Assembly (NCBI GenBank): GCA_030686995.1
Contig: CM060680.1
Location: forward strand, 201,239,322 to 201,303,321
Source: Artemisia argyi
Lineage: Eukaryota; Streptophyta; Magnoliopsida; Asterales; Asteraceae
Direction: 5' to 3'
Length of the DNA stretch: 64,000 bases
Positions 1 to 11,815 of the stretch are shown in pieces. The notes under the pieces were generated by a model. That model did no database searches and was not told where the DNA came from. It saw only the letters and a program-made list of their open reading frames with translations. Within the stretch, counting starts at the first letter, position 1. The number at the start of each line of letters is the position of its first letter. The position numbers and the translations under genes are program-made.

Positions 1-312
1 TGACTTTTACTCTTGACGCCCTACTTCATGACGCCGTCAAATCTGTACTGGGTCGTCATGAAATTTTGCTCTTGACGCCGTCAGAATGTTACTCTTGACG
101 CCGTCACCTACTGTTCCCAGCATGGAAAATTAAGACATTGGCGTTTTCTTCACTTTTATGCTCCAAAAACGTCCGAATTGCTTCCTTTTCCAGATTTCAC
201 TCCCAAAGTATCTAAAATCACAAAAGGAACGATTTAGGGCAATATTTGATCAAATAAATTCAATTCCAGGCTTAAATGACCCCCTAAAAACGGATCATTT
301 TTCGCCTCATCA
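1..312 (-). repeat. Partial LTR of a second Gypsy-A copy (Gypsy-A2)
   Basis: Read on the minus strand from 312, this begins TGATGAGGCGAAAAATGA and follows the Gypsy-A LTR at 12318 and 17433 almost base for base, including the U3 block of repeated GACGGCGTCA. It is cut by the window edge inside U3. It abuts GGAAT (313-317) of the Copia-A LTR, so it inserted 21 bp from that LTR's end, in the opposite orientation to the complete Gypsy-A at 12318. Its sequence differs from both LTRs of that copy, so it is a separate insertion. Confidence 0.88.
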
Positions 313-333
313 GGAATACTTGTATTCCTAACA
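313..333 (-). repeat. Copia-A 3' LTR, first 21 bp only
   Basis: Minus-strand TGTTAGGAATACAAG and onward matches the outer end of the other Copia-A LTR (18928-18948). GGAATAC...GTATTCC forms a small inverted repeat just inside the LTR end. The rest of the LTR lies beyond the Gypsy-A2 insertion, outside the window. Confidence 0.85.
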
Positions 334-345
334 ATCTCCCCCTAG
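334..345 (-). promoter_or_regulatory. Copia-A polypurine tract (plus-strand primer)
   Basis: On the minus strand CTAGGGGGAGAT lies directly before the LTR start TGTTAGG, the standard place and composition of a Copia polypurine tract. Confidence 0.85.
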
Positions 346-3305
346 GTGAGGTCACCTTTGAAATTAAGCTCTTTGGTCTTTAAGCAGTCCTACGTCTCTG
401 TAGCTCGTAGGATCTGATTCTTCACTTTACTTCACGCTTTGTACTTCAAGCAAGCGAACTTGTGATTTGAATTCCTTTGTGATGTGTGATCTTTGAGCTT
501 CTTTGAGATCATCAGCCAAAGTAAATCTCCAAGCTCATCCATAGTAGTGTTACCTTCATGTGATGTAGTGACTAAAGGACCATCATGCTCACACCTTTTC
601 TGTATCTGGAGACTTTGCATTAGAGTTGTGGATCAGGAGACTCTTTCATCAGAGTTACGGAAACGTTGTTGGTAGTCTCTCAACATTTGTTGTAGCAAGT
701 CTCTCATCTTCATTAGTAGGGTGTAGGATGTGTGAGCATGAGGTATGGATTGACCCGATTCAGCTGGAAACTGGAGCCATCAACGCCATCTTTATAGGTG
801 TCCCTGAAATAAAACAGTTAGCAATAAAGATAGAGAATGAATATGGCTTTGTCATTAGTTTTGCGAGGATAGACTACCCTCCGGTTTTGTGAAAACCGAC
901 CTGTGATCAGGTAGAGACCCTTTTAAAGAGGACTCTCCTTGATAGGAATTTCCAGCTTGTAGTAATGAATTTTCCAAAGAATCCACTTTGGAATCTTCAT
1001 ACTTACCATGTTCTCATACCGGAACGTCTCAAAGCAGACAACACGATAGAGTGAATCGGTGAATTGATATTCACGGATTGATGAGAAATTGATTTATAGA
1101 AATCACTCGTGTGTCATATGATAAACATTTTTTGAGATAAGACGAGAGGTTTTAGCTTAGAATCACATTTCCATCAAAATTACTTTTGTTTGAAATATTG
1201 TACACAATCAATGTGCTCGAAAATTTGTTTGTGAGCACACCGAAAGGTTTTTGCAAAAGTATCTGTCAATCCATATCCTGGAACAAGTTTGATTCAATTT
1301 TGAATCGCACCATTGTTGCTTTCCAGTTGTCACTTGATCATTGATCCAAGATGGATCTCACATGTCACCTACCAAGAGCTTGAAAGATGTTCGCTCTAGA
1401 AGTATTTCCATCTTCATTGTGAATATTTACATATCACTCGGATGTTCTGGCAATACCACAAGGATAATGCGTAGGACTCTAAATATTTTATCTTATTTTC
1501 CACATTGTGTGAAACAATAAGCATATTTGGAATGTGTCCTATCGAGATTTATGGATGATCTCATGGCTCTAGACTCAATAGTGCGTTTTGATCCACTCCT
1601 GGAGACTGGGGATGTGTCTCCTGTTTTAGGTATCAACATAGCTCGCAATGAGCGGTCGATACATTGCACAAGGTTCCCCGTGAGAATGAAACAAGCTCTT
1701 TTAAGAGAACTTGAGTGGTTGGGAAGTTTAGTGCAGTGCGTCACTGGGTCCATGACGTCTTGTCTTCAATACCGGTGTTACCTTAGTAACCGCCAGTAGA
1801 TTATGAATTGAACCCGGTTTCTGCCCTAAGGTTGAATATTTGGAGGGCTATTTCTTTTCACCCTTTCTCATTTCAATTCTTTTTAATTCTTCAACCCCTT
1901 CAGTGCTTACCGAGACTTCACCACTGGAACCTTGTTGGGTTTGTTCCAGTCCTAGCTCTATCTCAGTCCGCACTCTTCCCTTTCTCACTTTTCTCCTTTT
2001 TTCAAATCATTCCTAAGGACTTCTAATCTATCTATAGATTGTCCCTGGGAAGATCCTTCCGGTTCTGGTGGATCATAGGAACTTATACCTAAGCTTAACC
2101 GTCCTTATAACTCCATGCATAAAGATAAATGGTCGGTCTTAGGTATTACTTCCACAAACACCTTTTGCACCCCCTCAATATGTGCATCGATATTCGAAAG
2201 TGTTTAGCACATATGCGGGAGCCTATTATTGAGTACAATAGATCACTTATTTAAATCACATTCTCTCCCCCGATCAATAATTTCAAATCTTTCGAGATTT
2301 TTGATCTCAATTGATTGAAATAATTTAGAAAACGTTTTTGGGAGAGAAATGCGGTCAATTTTAATATTTTCTGATAAAAGGAACTTTTACTAGCTCCCCC
2401 TCAAAATGTGAGGGAGGTTGTTATGTGTCAGAGTTGAAGAGTTTGCAAAAGATTCGAAGTTTTAACGAAAAATCTTTGAAAATTTACTCATTCTGACACA
2501 TAACCATCACAAATCGTTTTGTTGCTTTTGTTTTGTACAAAGTGTGGGGAGTTTTGATGATACATAAAATTTTGAGAAATCACTCTCCCCCTCAATCAAT
2601 GAGCGATGTTTAACACATAAATAAGTTATGTCATTGATTGAGTGAAAAATTTTATCAAAGTTTGAGTTCAAATTGATTTTCAATCAAAATCTCATGGTAC
2701 CACCAAGTTTTGCACAAATACTTTCCGGAAAAATCATAGAAGGAAAAGTATTTGACGATAAAAAGAAGATTTCTCTTCTTTATCAAGAAATAATGCACTG
2801 AAGCGTACATTAGATCGAGGGTGCATGAATGTAAAGTAATTCACGCTCGGATGAACGGCACCCTTTGCTAGGAACAACCGTCTTTTTGGCGACGTGTTTT
2901 CCTCATTTTGAAAAACGGGTTGCTATCTGAAGTAATAGCAAGCCATATTTTTGAAGACCGGGTTGTAGCCTGGAATGACTACAAGCCATAATTTTAAGCT
3001 CGGGTTGTAGCCTGAAATGACTACAAGCCATATTTTTGAAGAATGTTTTGAGAAACGACATGTTTTAGAAAAACATTATTTGAAACCGAAAAACTCTTGC
3101 TCAAGCATATGTATGATTCCGTGTCATTGTTGAATGACATTTCTAGAAACGTACATAATATTGATTACACAAGAGACATGTCGTAAGAAGAGTATTTTTG
3201 GATTTTTATGTTTTTTTAGATTTTTTATGGTTTTTATAGGTTTTATATTTTTCTATTTTCTTTTTGTGTTAATATTATGTACAAAGGATATGTGAAGCAA
3301 CCCCT
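346..3305 (-). other. Copia-A 3' noncoding region with serial hairpins
   Basis: About 2.96 kb separate the RNase H stop from the polypurine tract. I find no convincing ORF on either strand. It holds inverted repeats: TTCTCTCCC (2261-2269) with GGGAGAGAA (2340-2348); TTATGTGTCAGA (2421-2432) with TCTGACACATAA (2492-2503); CTCAATCAATGA (2591-2602) with TCATTGATTGAG (2631-2642). Several sit beside CTCCCCCT, which on the element's strand is a copy of the polypurine core AGGGGGAG (about 2266, 2394 and 2585). Some Copia lineages carry an env-like ORF in this position; none is visible here. Confidence 0.7.
2915..3041 (-). repeat. Three tandem hairpin units, about 43 bp each
   Basis: Units start near 2915, 2958 and 3001. 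Each reads CGGGTTG, a short stem, a spacer, the matching stem, then AAGCCATA and a T-rich tail. Unit 1 pairs TTGCTAT with ATAGCAA; units 2 and 3 pair TTGTAG with CTACAA, so the stem changed on both sides together. Confidence 0.75.
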
Positions 3306-3778
3306 TTACTCCTCCTGATCTTCCTGAAAACTAATGAGATCCTCATGCGTGAGACTCTTCATACCAAGGTGTGGGAGGATGAAATGAAATCGGTCCCTAG
3401 AAAGTGCTTTGGTGAAGATATCAGCTAGCTGGAACTCAGTTCTCACGAAGTAAAGTTCCACAATTCCTTTCTCAACTTGCTCCCTGATGAAGTGATGTCG
3501 AATGTCAATGTGCTTAGTCCTTGAATGCTGGACATTGTTGCAGCAGAGTGCAATTGCACTTTTGTTGTCACAGTACATGGAATCTTGTTGCATATGAAGC
3601 CATAGTCTGAAAGTTGAGATCGCATCCATAAGATTTGAGCACAGCACGAGGACATGGCAATGTATTCAGCTTTTGTGGAGGAGATAGATGTACTCATTTG
3701 TTTCTTTGACGACCAACTGACTAGCTTATTACCCAAAACTGAGCACCTCCAGATGTACTGCGACGAGTGTCTTGACAT
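3306..3778 (-). pseudogene. Copia-A RNase H, frameshifted
   Basis: RNase H degrades the RNA strand of the RNA-DNA hybrid during reverse transcription. Two overlapping frames are needed: 3778-3443 reads [20 protein letters not shown] (Copia RNase H N-terminal half), then 3647-3306 gives [20 protein letters not shown] and [13 protein letters not shown], ending past [16 protein letters not shown]. The shift from RT is near 3740 and the internal one near 3600. Residues of the usual acidic site (AEY glutamate, CDN aspartate) are present. It is the C-terminal domain of the Copia polyprotein. Confidence 0.88.
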
Positions 3779-5370
3779 CCCGCATGATCAGCATCAGAGT
3801 ATGCTGTGAGAACCATAGAAGTTTCCTTAGGGTACCAAATGCCCATGTGGATTGTTCCTTTAAGGTACCGAAAGACTCTCTTAACAGCTTCCAGATGTTT
3901 CTTGGTGGGTTTGGATTGGTACCGAGCACACATGCAAACTGCAAATAGAAGATCTGGTCTGCTAGCGGTAAGATACATTAAGGTTCCAATCATGCTTCGA
4001 TACATGGTTTGTTCGACCGGGATTCCCACATCATCTTCATCTAGTTTTGATCTTTCAATCATAGGAGTATCAACTGAATCACAGGAGTCGAATCCAAATT
4101 TCTTCAAGATTTCATTGGCATACTTTGATTGATTGATGAAGATGCCATTGGGATTTTGAGATATTTGCAATCCTAGAAAGAAGGACATTTGTCCCATCAT
4201 AGACATCTGGAATTCAGAACTCATCTCTTGGGAGAAACGATCACACTCTTTGGGATCAGATGAGGCAAATATGACGTCATCAACATAGATTTGTACATGA
4301 AGAAGGTTTTTGCCCGTTTTTCTGGTAAAGAGTGTAGGATCAACAGCGCCTTTGGAAAATTTGTTAGCAAGAAGGAATTTAGACAAGGTGTCGTACCACG
4401 CCCTAGGCGCTTGCTTAAGCCCATAGATAGCCTTCTTCAAACGATACACATGATTAGGTCGTTCTGGATCCACAAAACCTTCGGGTTGGCTTACATACAC
4501 CACCTCTTTTAGATCGCCATTTAAGAATGCAGTCTTGACATCCATTTGATAAACCACCATGTTCTGACTTGCAGCATTTGCGAGGAATATTCTTATGGCT
4601 TCAATTCTAGCAACAGGTGCGAAGGATTCTTCAAAGTCTATACCTTCTTCTTGACGGTATCCTTTCGCCACAAGCCTAGCCTTGTTCTTCAATACGTCAC
4701 TATGCTCATCAAGTTTAACTTTAAATATCCATTTAAGAGCAATGATCATAGCACAATAGGGAGGTGGTACTAATTCCCACACATCCAGTCGGTCAAACTC
4801 ATGAATCTCGTCCACCATTGCAGTGAACCATGAGTGTTTAGACATTGCATCCTTGAAGTCTTTTGGTTCAACTTTAGAGAGGACAGAATTGAAGAAGCAC
4901 CATAATGCGTCGGTTGCAAGTTTCTTACGGGTAGATACCGGACACGAAGGGTTTCCAATAATGTTGTCTATTGGGTGATCATTTGTCCATTTCCTAAGGT
5001 GTTCATGGGGTTGAGAATAGGGAACTGAGGTAGCCGTGTTAGATTCATCGGAGGATGTAGCATCATTTGATGATTCAGGTGCAAAGATATTGACAAATGC
5101 CTCATTATCAGGTGGAGCGAAAGGATTTACTTCAGACGAATTATCCGCAGTTGCTACTCGTTGTACAAATGAAGGTTGGTCATTAGAAGTGGTAACTGAG
5201 CGACTGATGGTGGGGGCTTCAGGATCCCATGACAACGAAGTGGATGGCCCATCATTATCAACTGGGACGTTTGCTACCTCAGCTATTTGTTGTGCCACTG
5301 CGGCTTCTGGAGCATCCACATGTTGAGGTTCAAAGAATTCATCAAACATAGGGTCAAACAGTTTCTTCAA
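3721..5370 (-). pseudogene. Copia-A reverse transcriptase domain
   Basis: A 549-codon open stretch in the same frame as the integrase ORF but separated from it by a stop at 5416. An acidic, Ser/Thr-rich linker comes first, then the RVT_2-type domain: [59 protein letters not shown], and the catalytic IYVDD at 4276-4287. The C-terminal part has [28 protein letters not shown] and the start of RNase H ([19 protein letters not shown]) before frame is lost at 3721. The polymerase core looks intact by motif. Confidence 0.92.
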
Positions 5371-5415
5371 ATCTTCACTTGTAGGTGGTACAAAAGGAGT
5401 AGCAGGAGTGGGATT

Positions 5416-6825
5416 CTATACAAGCCTGGAGCTTATAGGTCCAGGAGACAAAAGATTAGGTACGGGTCCAGAACTTGATTGTCCAGGAACCGGTTGCTCA
5501 GTCAGCTCATCGAACGTAACGTGGATTGTTTCCATTATGTCTCTGGTACGTTTGTTGTAGATTCGGTACCCCTTTCGCTCTGGAGCATAGCCAACGAAGA
5601 AACCAATGTGGGCCTTGGCCTTGAGCTTCCCAAGGTCTTCACTGTCATTAGTTGGATAGCAAAGTGCACCAAATACTGGAAGAAATGAAAGGTCTGGTTT
5701 TCGGCCATGAACCAGTTCATATGGAGTCTTGCAGTGGAGAGGATGTATCAAGGATCGGTTCTGTGTGTAGCATGCTGTTGCAATTGCCTCATCCCAAAGA
5801 AACATAGGAGCTTTGTAGAAGATGAGCATAGTCCTTGCTGCTTCAACTAAAGTGCGATTCCGTCTTTCAGCGACTCCATTTTGTTGAGGAGTACGTGGAA
5901 TGCTCTTTTGATGACTAATTCCGACACCTTCATAAAATTGAGTAAGTTGTTTGTTCACAAACTCCGTTCCATTATCAGTACGAATGAATCTAACTGTTTT
6001 GTTGAGACGAACTTGTAACATCTTGATGAGTTTGATGATGGTTTCCGGAGTTTCGTCTTTAGATCGTAGAAACTTTACCCACGTGAATCGAGAGTAATCA
6101 TCAACAATAACAAGCACATGTTTCTTTCCATTGATACTTTGAATCCTCATTGGTCCACAGAGATTCATGTGAAGAGTATGTAGAACTTCCATGATAGAAT
6201 TGACAGTCTTGGGTTTATGGGTGTGCTTTTTGCTCTTGCCCATTTGACATGCGAAACACAAATGGTCTTTTTCATACTTAAGTCTGGGCAAGCCTCGAAC
6301 AAGATCCTTACGTGTAAGTTCATTGATGGTAACGAAGTTCAAATGGTTTAAACGACGATGCCACAACCATGATTTGTTCTTGGAGGCTTTAGAGAGCAAG
6401 CTAATTGGAGAAGACCGTAGCATGTCTTCGATAGAAATGATATAAAGATTAGTGCCCCGACTCCCCTTGAGGAGATCAACACCATCCAATTCTCTAACAA
6501 AACAGGTGTGCTTTCTGAAAGCAACTTCAAGATCTGAATCACAGAATTGACCCACAAAAAATAGATTGTGCCCAAGTCCTTCCACATAGTAAACTCTGGA
6601 TATCACACTGTCTCCAAAGACGTAATCACCATAACCCATTATAGATCCAAAATGGTCGTTCCCAAATCTAACCGTACCAATAAACTTTTCCACGAAGTTC
6701 TTGAGCCGCGAGCAATCTCCAGTCATATGTTTTGAGCAGCCTGAGTCCAAATACCAAAGTACGATTTGTACGACCTGCATTTGAAACCAGACAATGGTGG
6801 ATAACTGAAAAAGCTGGAGCCCCAC
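5416..6825 (-). pseudogene. Copia-A protease, GAG-pre-integrase and integrase domains
   Basis: The retropepsin motif WYLDSGCSKHMTGD lies at the N end, followed by the GAG-pre-integrase zinc domain (LWHRRLNHLNF ... CFACQMGKSKK), then the integrase core. The second acidic residue is in IRTDNGTEF and the glutamate in NGVAERRNRTL. The first catalytic position, normally D in LHMDLCGP, is N here (codon at 6163-6165), so the DDE triad is broken. The reading frame is offset from the upstream gag ORF (6723-8093), which it overlaps by about 100 bp. A stop at 5416 separates it from RT. Confidence 0.9.
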
Positions 6826-8093
6826 AAATAGTTGGGGTCCATTTGGTTAGCACACACAAATATTAGATTATCATATGTTACAGATATCTCACTGGAATTT
6901 TCACATTTTGATGCACTAGAACTAGGAGTGGTACTAAGTGCATCTATTGGGACCAATCTACCAGTAGGTCTCCACTTCTTAATAGGCACAACTTTGGAGT
7001 TAGTGATCCTAGTCATTGGGCACTTTTCCCTTAGGGTGAATTTCCTTCCAGTAGGTCTCCATTGATAACCAACATTAGTGAACACTTTTCCTGTTTTATT
7101 CCATACTTGTTTTACCCGTTTAACACTCGAGACATTCATAACTGGAGATTTTATAGTGGATTTAAGAAAGGACACAACACAAGCATCATGATTACCAAAA
7201 AATAAACATTTGTTACAAGTCTTACAAATAGCACCAGAATTCGAATTAATTACATCATTTTTAACACAAATGTTTGAATCAACTCGATTCCTTTCATTAA
7301 GCATAACTTTATTGTTCCTAGATGATTCTTCTACTTCCTTCATAAGTGTACTCTTAGCCGGCAAAGTCCTATCATTCTTTGTATTGCACCTAGGCAGTGA
7401 CTTGCTAGCATTAGACACACCTTTTACTCCTGTAGAAGCAATGACGGGAAAATTAGTATGATTAGTTGCTACTTGTTTACAGGTGATCATGATGGTAGAT
7501 TTTGACATGGTTTGGGGATAATCTAATGTAACATGTTTGTTGCCACAGTTAGAGTGCGGCGCAAATGACCTATCCGACTTGTTATCATTCTTGGGGCATG
7601 ATCCTATAGCATATTCTAATAATTCCTGGGCTCTATTAGTGAGGAAGCAAGCACCAACAATAACATCATCATGTGGTTTAGGTATCCTCTCATCTTCAAT
7701 GGTTTCTCTAAGTATGGCCAGACAATCCTTAAGATTTCTAAGATAGTTGTTGTGAACTAACTTATTGTTCCTAAGGGGAAGAGAGACATTCACAACATCG
7801 CACGCATATTTCTTACACGCATGTACATTGGAAATTGCATGATCACATGAAACGACGGGCATTTTACCCTTCACCATAGTCTTTAGATTCACAATTTCAT
7901 TTAACAAAGAAGTGACTCTTTCATTGTTTTGGTCACGTGTTATTTTAATAGACTCAAACAATTCTTTGTAACGTTGTTTAGCGTTAGACATTTCAGCACG
8001 AAGCCACTCATTTTCATGTTGTAATTCATTGATAATGCCCTGTTTCTGAAAGTTTTGAGAATCTATCGACTTCTGGTAATTGGTATTGGTCAC
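6723..8093 (-). pseudogene. Copia-A gag-side polyprotein, C-terminal segment
   Basis: A 456-codon stretch in the frame of the zinc-knuckle ORF. It begins with a coiled-coil-like region (NEWLRAEMSNAKQRYKELF), then LLEYAIGSCP, a Cys/His cluster CKTCNKCLFFGNHDAC that could bind zinc, repeated WRPTGR motifs, and ends FGIWTQAAQNI at 6723. The last codons overlap the protease frame, where the same bases encode WYLDSGCSKHM. From memory, proteins ending in nearly this string are common in Asteraceae annotations; their function is unknown to me. Confidence 0.75.
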
Positions 8094-8294
8094 ATCACTT
8101 TTGTCCGATTTTAATTATGCAATTTAGACCTTCAATTTCCGAATCGTGTTTGAGTGAGCTTGAATTACTTCATCCTTTTTGGCTAATTCAAAACATGTGT
8201 CAAACTCAGGAGCATCCGAAGATGTCTTGACATTTGAAATTTTTTTGCTTTCTTCGAGATGTTGATATTTTAGTTGTAAGTTTAGATTATCAAC

Positions 8295-9344
8295 TTATAG
8301 TTTTGAGAAATTTCTGACCATGTTATCGTGGTCGTCGTTTTGAATTTTTTCATTAAGTTTGTAATTCTCCCCTTCAAGCTCAATTACATGATTCTGGAAG
8401 ACATTCAAAGTGACCGACATTTCATGAAATTGTCGAGCAGATAAAGCAGAGTCAGTTACAGTGTAAAACACATCTTTAGCAATGCAATTAGCCAACAAGT
8501 TTTCATTCATAATGAGAATGTTTTTCCTGTCAATTTCACTGTATTTGAGATCAATAGCAAGTTAATTACTCTCATTTTCCACTTCTTTAAAAACCTTTTT
8601 CATTTGAGTCACATCATCATTAATGGTATTTTTAAGGCCCTCAAAATGTTCTTTGAGAAGTTTGAAAAATGGCATAACTTCAGTAAGGTAACACTGTTTT
8701 GTTTGCTCAAAACCCCTTTCCCCTTCGGTAAACCCTGTGGGTGTAATTCTCATTTTACATGTTTTCTCAAAGTCATTAAATAATTGTCCTAGAACATACA
8801 ACCCAATTAGAGTATTACACTGTGTGGGGATAGTAAATGGTACAAGGTGCCTGGGTGTATTCAGGGGATAAATAGTTGGGTCAGCAATTCTGAAGATGGT
8901 GCGTGTGTTACCCACAATTCTTTCAGCTTTCATTTTCTCAATGTCAATATTCCAAAAAACTTTTTCAGGAAGGATTCTCTTTTGAGGCCCAAAGATGGCT
9001 GTATGATTGTCATTCGCACAGTCATAGTGAAACACAATATTCTTAGCAATGCACTTAGGATCCTTTAATCGTTCAGCAAGTTTTATCCTAGTTCTATCCT
9101 CTGCCTCATTAATCTCATCATATGATCTCATATCAGGAGGGGCATGATTAGGTTCAAGCATAGTGTTTTCATCATATAATGCAGGTTGAGCACCTATACC
9201 AATTCTAAGATAGTTTGCTTTAGGCTTAGAGGCATCCAGTTCACTGAATTCATCACTAAGTTTCCTATGGTTATGCATCATTTGAGCAGATTGAATGGTT
9301 TGGCCTTGTGTGTACAACTTATCTTCCAATTTATTTTTCAACAT
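8295..9344 (-). pseudogene. Copia-A central coiled-coil spacer, broken by stops
   Basis: Two open stretches in one frame (9344-8562 and 8510-8295) continue the region between zinc knuckle and protease. Recognisable text includes QPALYDENT, RITPTGFTEGERGFEQTK and EVMPFFKLLKEHFEGLKN. Heptad-like L/E/K patterns suggest coiled coil. Stops near 8562 and 8295 and a further gap before 8093 interrupt it. No enzymatic motif is visible. The family resemblance is to the long gag spacer of the Asteraceae Copia group, from memory. Confidence 0.7.
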
Positions 9345-9446
9345 TTTGAGTTTTGAGAAATCATTTAGAAGTTTAGTCTCTTTATCTTTTTATTCAAGTT
9401 TGATTGAAGCCAAACTGTTTTGAAATTCTTGTTTTTGTTTAACAGT

Positions 9447-10355
9447 TTAATCCAATTGTTTTTTCAAAGAAACTAACTCCCTTTGCAATGTTTCTTGTTT
9501 GGAATTATTTTCAGATATGTAAGTACGCATTTGCCATTCCATTTTCTGCTCACGTTCATTCAGCTCAAATCTTGCACGCTGCTCATAAATATTCACTTGA
9601 TCCTTAAGGGTGTTAATTCTAGTAATCAAGGAATCATCAGGGTTGTATATTGTGTGCTCATGTACCTGATTTTCACTAGAGTCAATAGACGGCATGTCAC
9701 TTGGTACAACAGGTAGTCCATTGTCAATCACATACATTTCATATGGGATATTATTGGTATTTCCCATAACAGTGACGTTTGTGTTGACAATATTCTCGAG
9801 TCGTACCGATTCACACGCCCCCTGCAAAGTTGTAGGATTATTCAGATCAGGATTAAGAGATGTTGGTACCTCAGAGATAGCAGATGTGATGGATGAATCA
9901 GGATGTTGTGAAGAGGATGCAGCTGCAGACAGATTAGCCATGAAAATGGTTTGAGCAGTAGGTTCATCATCTACGTCTGAGTCAAATGCATTACACTCTT
10001 CAACTTGAAAGATATTCGGGTCATTTAGAGCCATGTCCTGAACAGGCTGATCATCCACATCAGCATCAAAGGTGTTGCCATCATTACCAGCCAGAAAGAG
10101 CAGAGCTTCTTCATCCAACACTGTCCCATTCTCTTGCGCCTGCATCAGCAACATCTTGTCTTTGAAGTACTCAGAGTTTTGAGGACGCTTTGGAAGAGTG
10201 CAACTCCTAGCTATATGGCCCAACCCTCCGCAGTTATAACACTTAGGCTGCTTAGTTTGTGCTTGAAGAGCATTCCCAACTCTGTACTGCCCATTATCCC
10301 TACCAGCATTTTTTTGATTGAGGTTTTGTCTTCCCTGCACATTCTGCACCACCAC
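9447..10355 (-). pseudogene. Copia-A gag: zinc knuckle and acidic C-terminal part
   Basis: Nucleocapsid-type zinc knuckle CYNCGGLGHIARSC (C39-x2-C42-x4-H47-x4-C52 of this stretch, about 10200-10241), which binds the genomic RNA. It follows a Gln/Asn-rich linker and precedes acidic repeats (AFDSDVDDEPTAQTIFMANL) and a heptad-rich tail (ITRINTLKDQVNIYEQRARF). The frame is continuous upstream through a single TAA at 10443, so this and the upstream piece were one protein. Stops at 9447 and near 9390 end it. Confidence 0.88.
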
Positions 10356-10442
10356 CCTACCATCTTCTATGACTGCCTGATTACGTGGATTAGACGAAGT
10401 CCTAAGTTGGTTATTAGTTGATGGAAGTGCAGCCCTGAACTG

Positions 10443-11338
10443 TTAGACCAGTAAGGAAACTTGGTTGGAGAGATTATCAATCATCATGTCTGTGTGAGAA
10501 TACCCAGAATCCAGTTGTGTGTTCAAAGCAGATGGTGAGGGAGTTGATGATTGACCATTAGTTGGAGTAGACCTGGAGGATGATTGTAATGGTTGAGATT
10601 GATCATTTGAAGTTTGGGAAAGTTGTTGAACATTAGAGACAAAGGCAAGAGATTCATTAGATGTTGACGGATTGAGCTTTTCTCGCATTAACCGATCATA
10701 AGCAGTATGTTTCTCATGTTGTTGGAGATATGCATAGAGTTGTTCATGATTAGTATGCCTGAGACCTTTGTTGAGCTTAACGGCCGTAACAACCCTATCC
10801 CATTCTGGTGCCATGTTATTCACGAATTTAGAATTAAGCTGAATATTGGGCATTGTCATCTTGATGGCTCTCATGTCATTTTGAAGTGCTCAAATTCATC
10901 GTAAAGCTGAGACTCCCGATCTTCTTTAGTTAACTCAGACCCCGCAAGAAGCATTTTCACATTATCCCAGACAGCCTTTGCTTCAGTGTTGTAGTTGATG
11001 AGTTTGTAGACATATTTGGGAAGCCCTTGAATGACAATATTCGATGCCCTGATGTCAGCATCATAGCATTTATTTTCTTCATCCGACAGCTCATTGTAAG
11101 TGCGAGGTCTATCAGGACCAACTACAGCCGGTTGTTGATCAGTTGCTGCAACCGTATCTCTAGTAGTACCCATTTGAAAGGGTCCCTCATCGATGGATTT
11201 CAAAATGTTGACCCCATTTTCCTTACCCAGACAATATAGACGAATCCTTTGTGCCCATGATTCATAGTCAGTTCTGTCCAACATCGAAGGTCGGGTGTCG
11301 GACCCAGCAGCTTGAATGTCATCAGAGGATGTCGACAT
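10443..11338 (-). pseudogene. Copia-A gag N-terminal domain (UBN2-type), frameshifted
   Basis: The likely start is MSTSSDDIQAAGSDTRP at 11338; an upstream in-frame ATG at 11383 adds 15 residues that look like leader. The first frame carries MLDRTDYESWAQRIRLYC, AVWDNVKMLLAGSEL and TKEDRESQLYDEFEHFKM, the UBN2 gag core, and is shifted near 10871. The second frame (10874-10443) continues MPNIQLNSKFVNNMAPEWDR and LYAYLQQHEKHTAYDRL. This would be the capsid part. The single shift and the TAA at 10443 are inactivating. Confidence 0.9.
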
Positions 11339-11339
11339 C

Positions 11340-11815
11340 ACAAAATAGAAACTACCAAACCGCAGAGTAGGAGATACTCGCAATGAAGTGCACTAGTCGC
11401 AAGGAAAATTAACCGCAACTTGACCTAACCGCAGAGATAGTAAACCACAGATAAGTTAACCACAGTGAACAATGATCGCAGGACACTAACCGCAGAGTGT
11501 ACCAAACCGCAGAATAATCCCAACCGTAGAATAATCCAAACGCAAACTGAGTAAACCGCAGACCAGTTGAACCGCAGAAAGCTAAACACAGTTGACTAAC
11601 CGTAGACAACTTAACCGCAGGAGCTAAACTCAATGAACTAACCACATACCACTTAACCGCAGGAGCTAAACGCAGAGTCAAAGGTCCAAAACTGTCACTT
11701 TCCTTGCGATTTGTTTGTATTCCCAAAATAGTAATCGCAGTCAAACTAACCACAGATATCAGAAACTAAACGCAGGCAAGCAATGGAACAGTGGACTTAA
11801 CCGCAACATAGAAAT
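11340..11815 (-). repeat. Copia-A leader: about 25 degenerate copies of an ACCGCAG motif
   Basis: Between primer site and gag start the plus strand repeats (A)ACCGCAG (element strand CTGCGGTT) roughly every 18-20 bp, with variants ACCACAG, ACGCAG, ACCGTAG and TCGCAG. Spacers differ, so this is a dispersed short motif rather than a clean tandem array. It sits where retroelement packaging and translation-control signals usually lie. Confidence 0.8.

Noticed and set aside
3806..5326. Plus-strand ORFs opposite Copia-A pol
   Set aside because: Antisense shadows of the RT frame, which has clear motifs on the minus strand.
11409..11753. 114-codon minus-strand ORF
   Set aside because: It lies in the Copia-A leader and its pattern reflects the ACCGCAG motif repeats.
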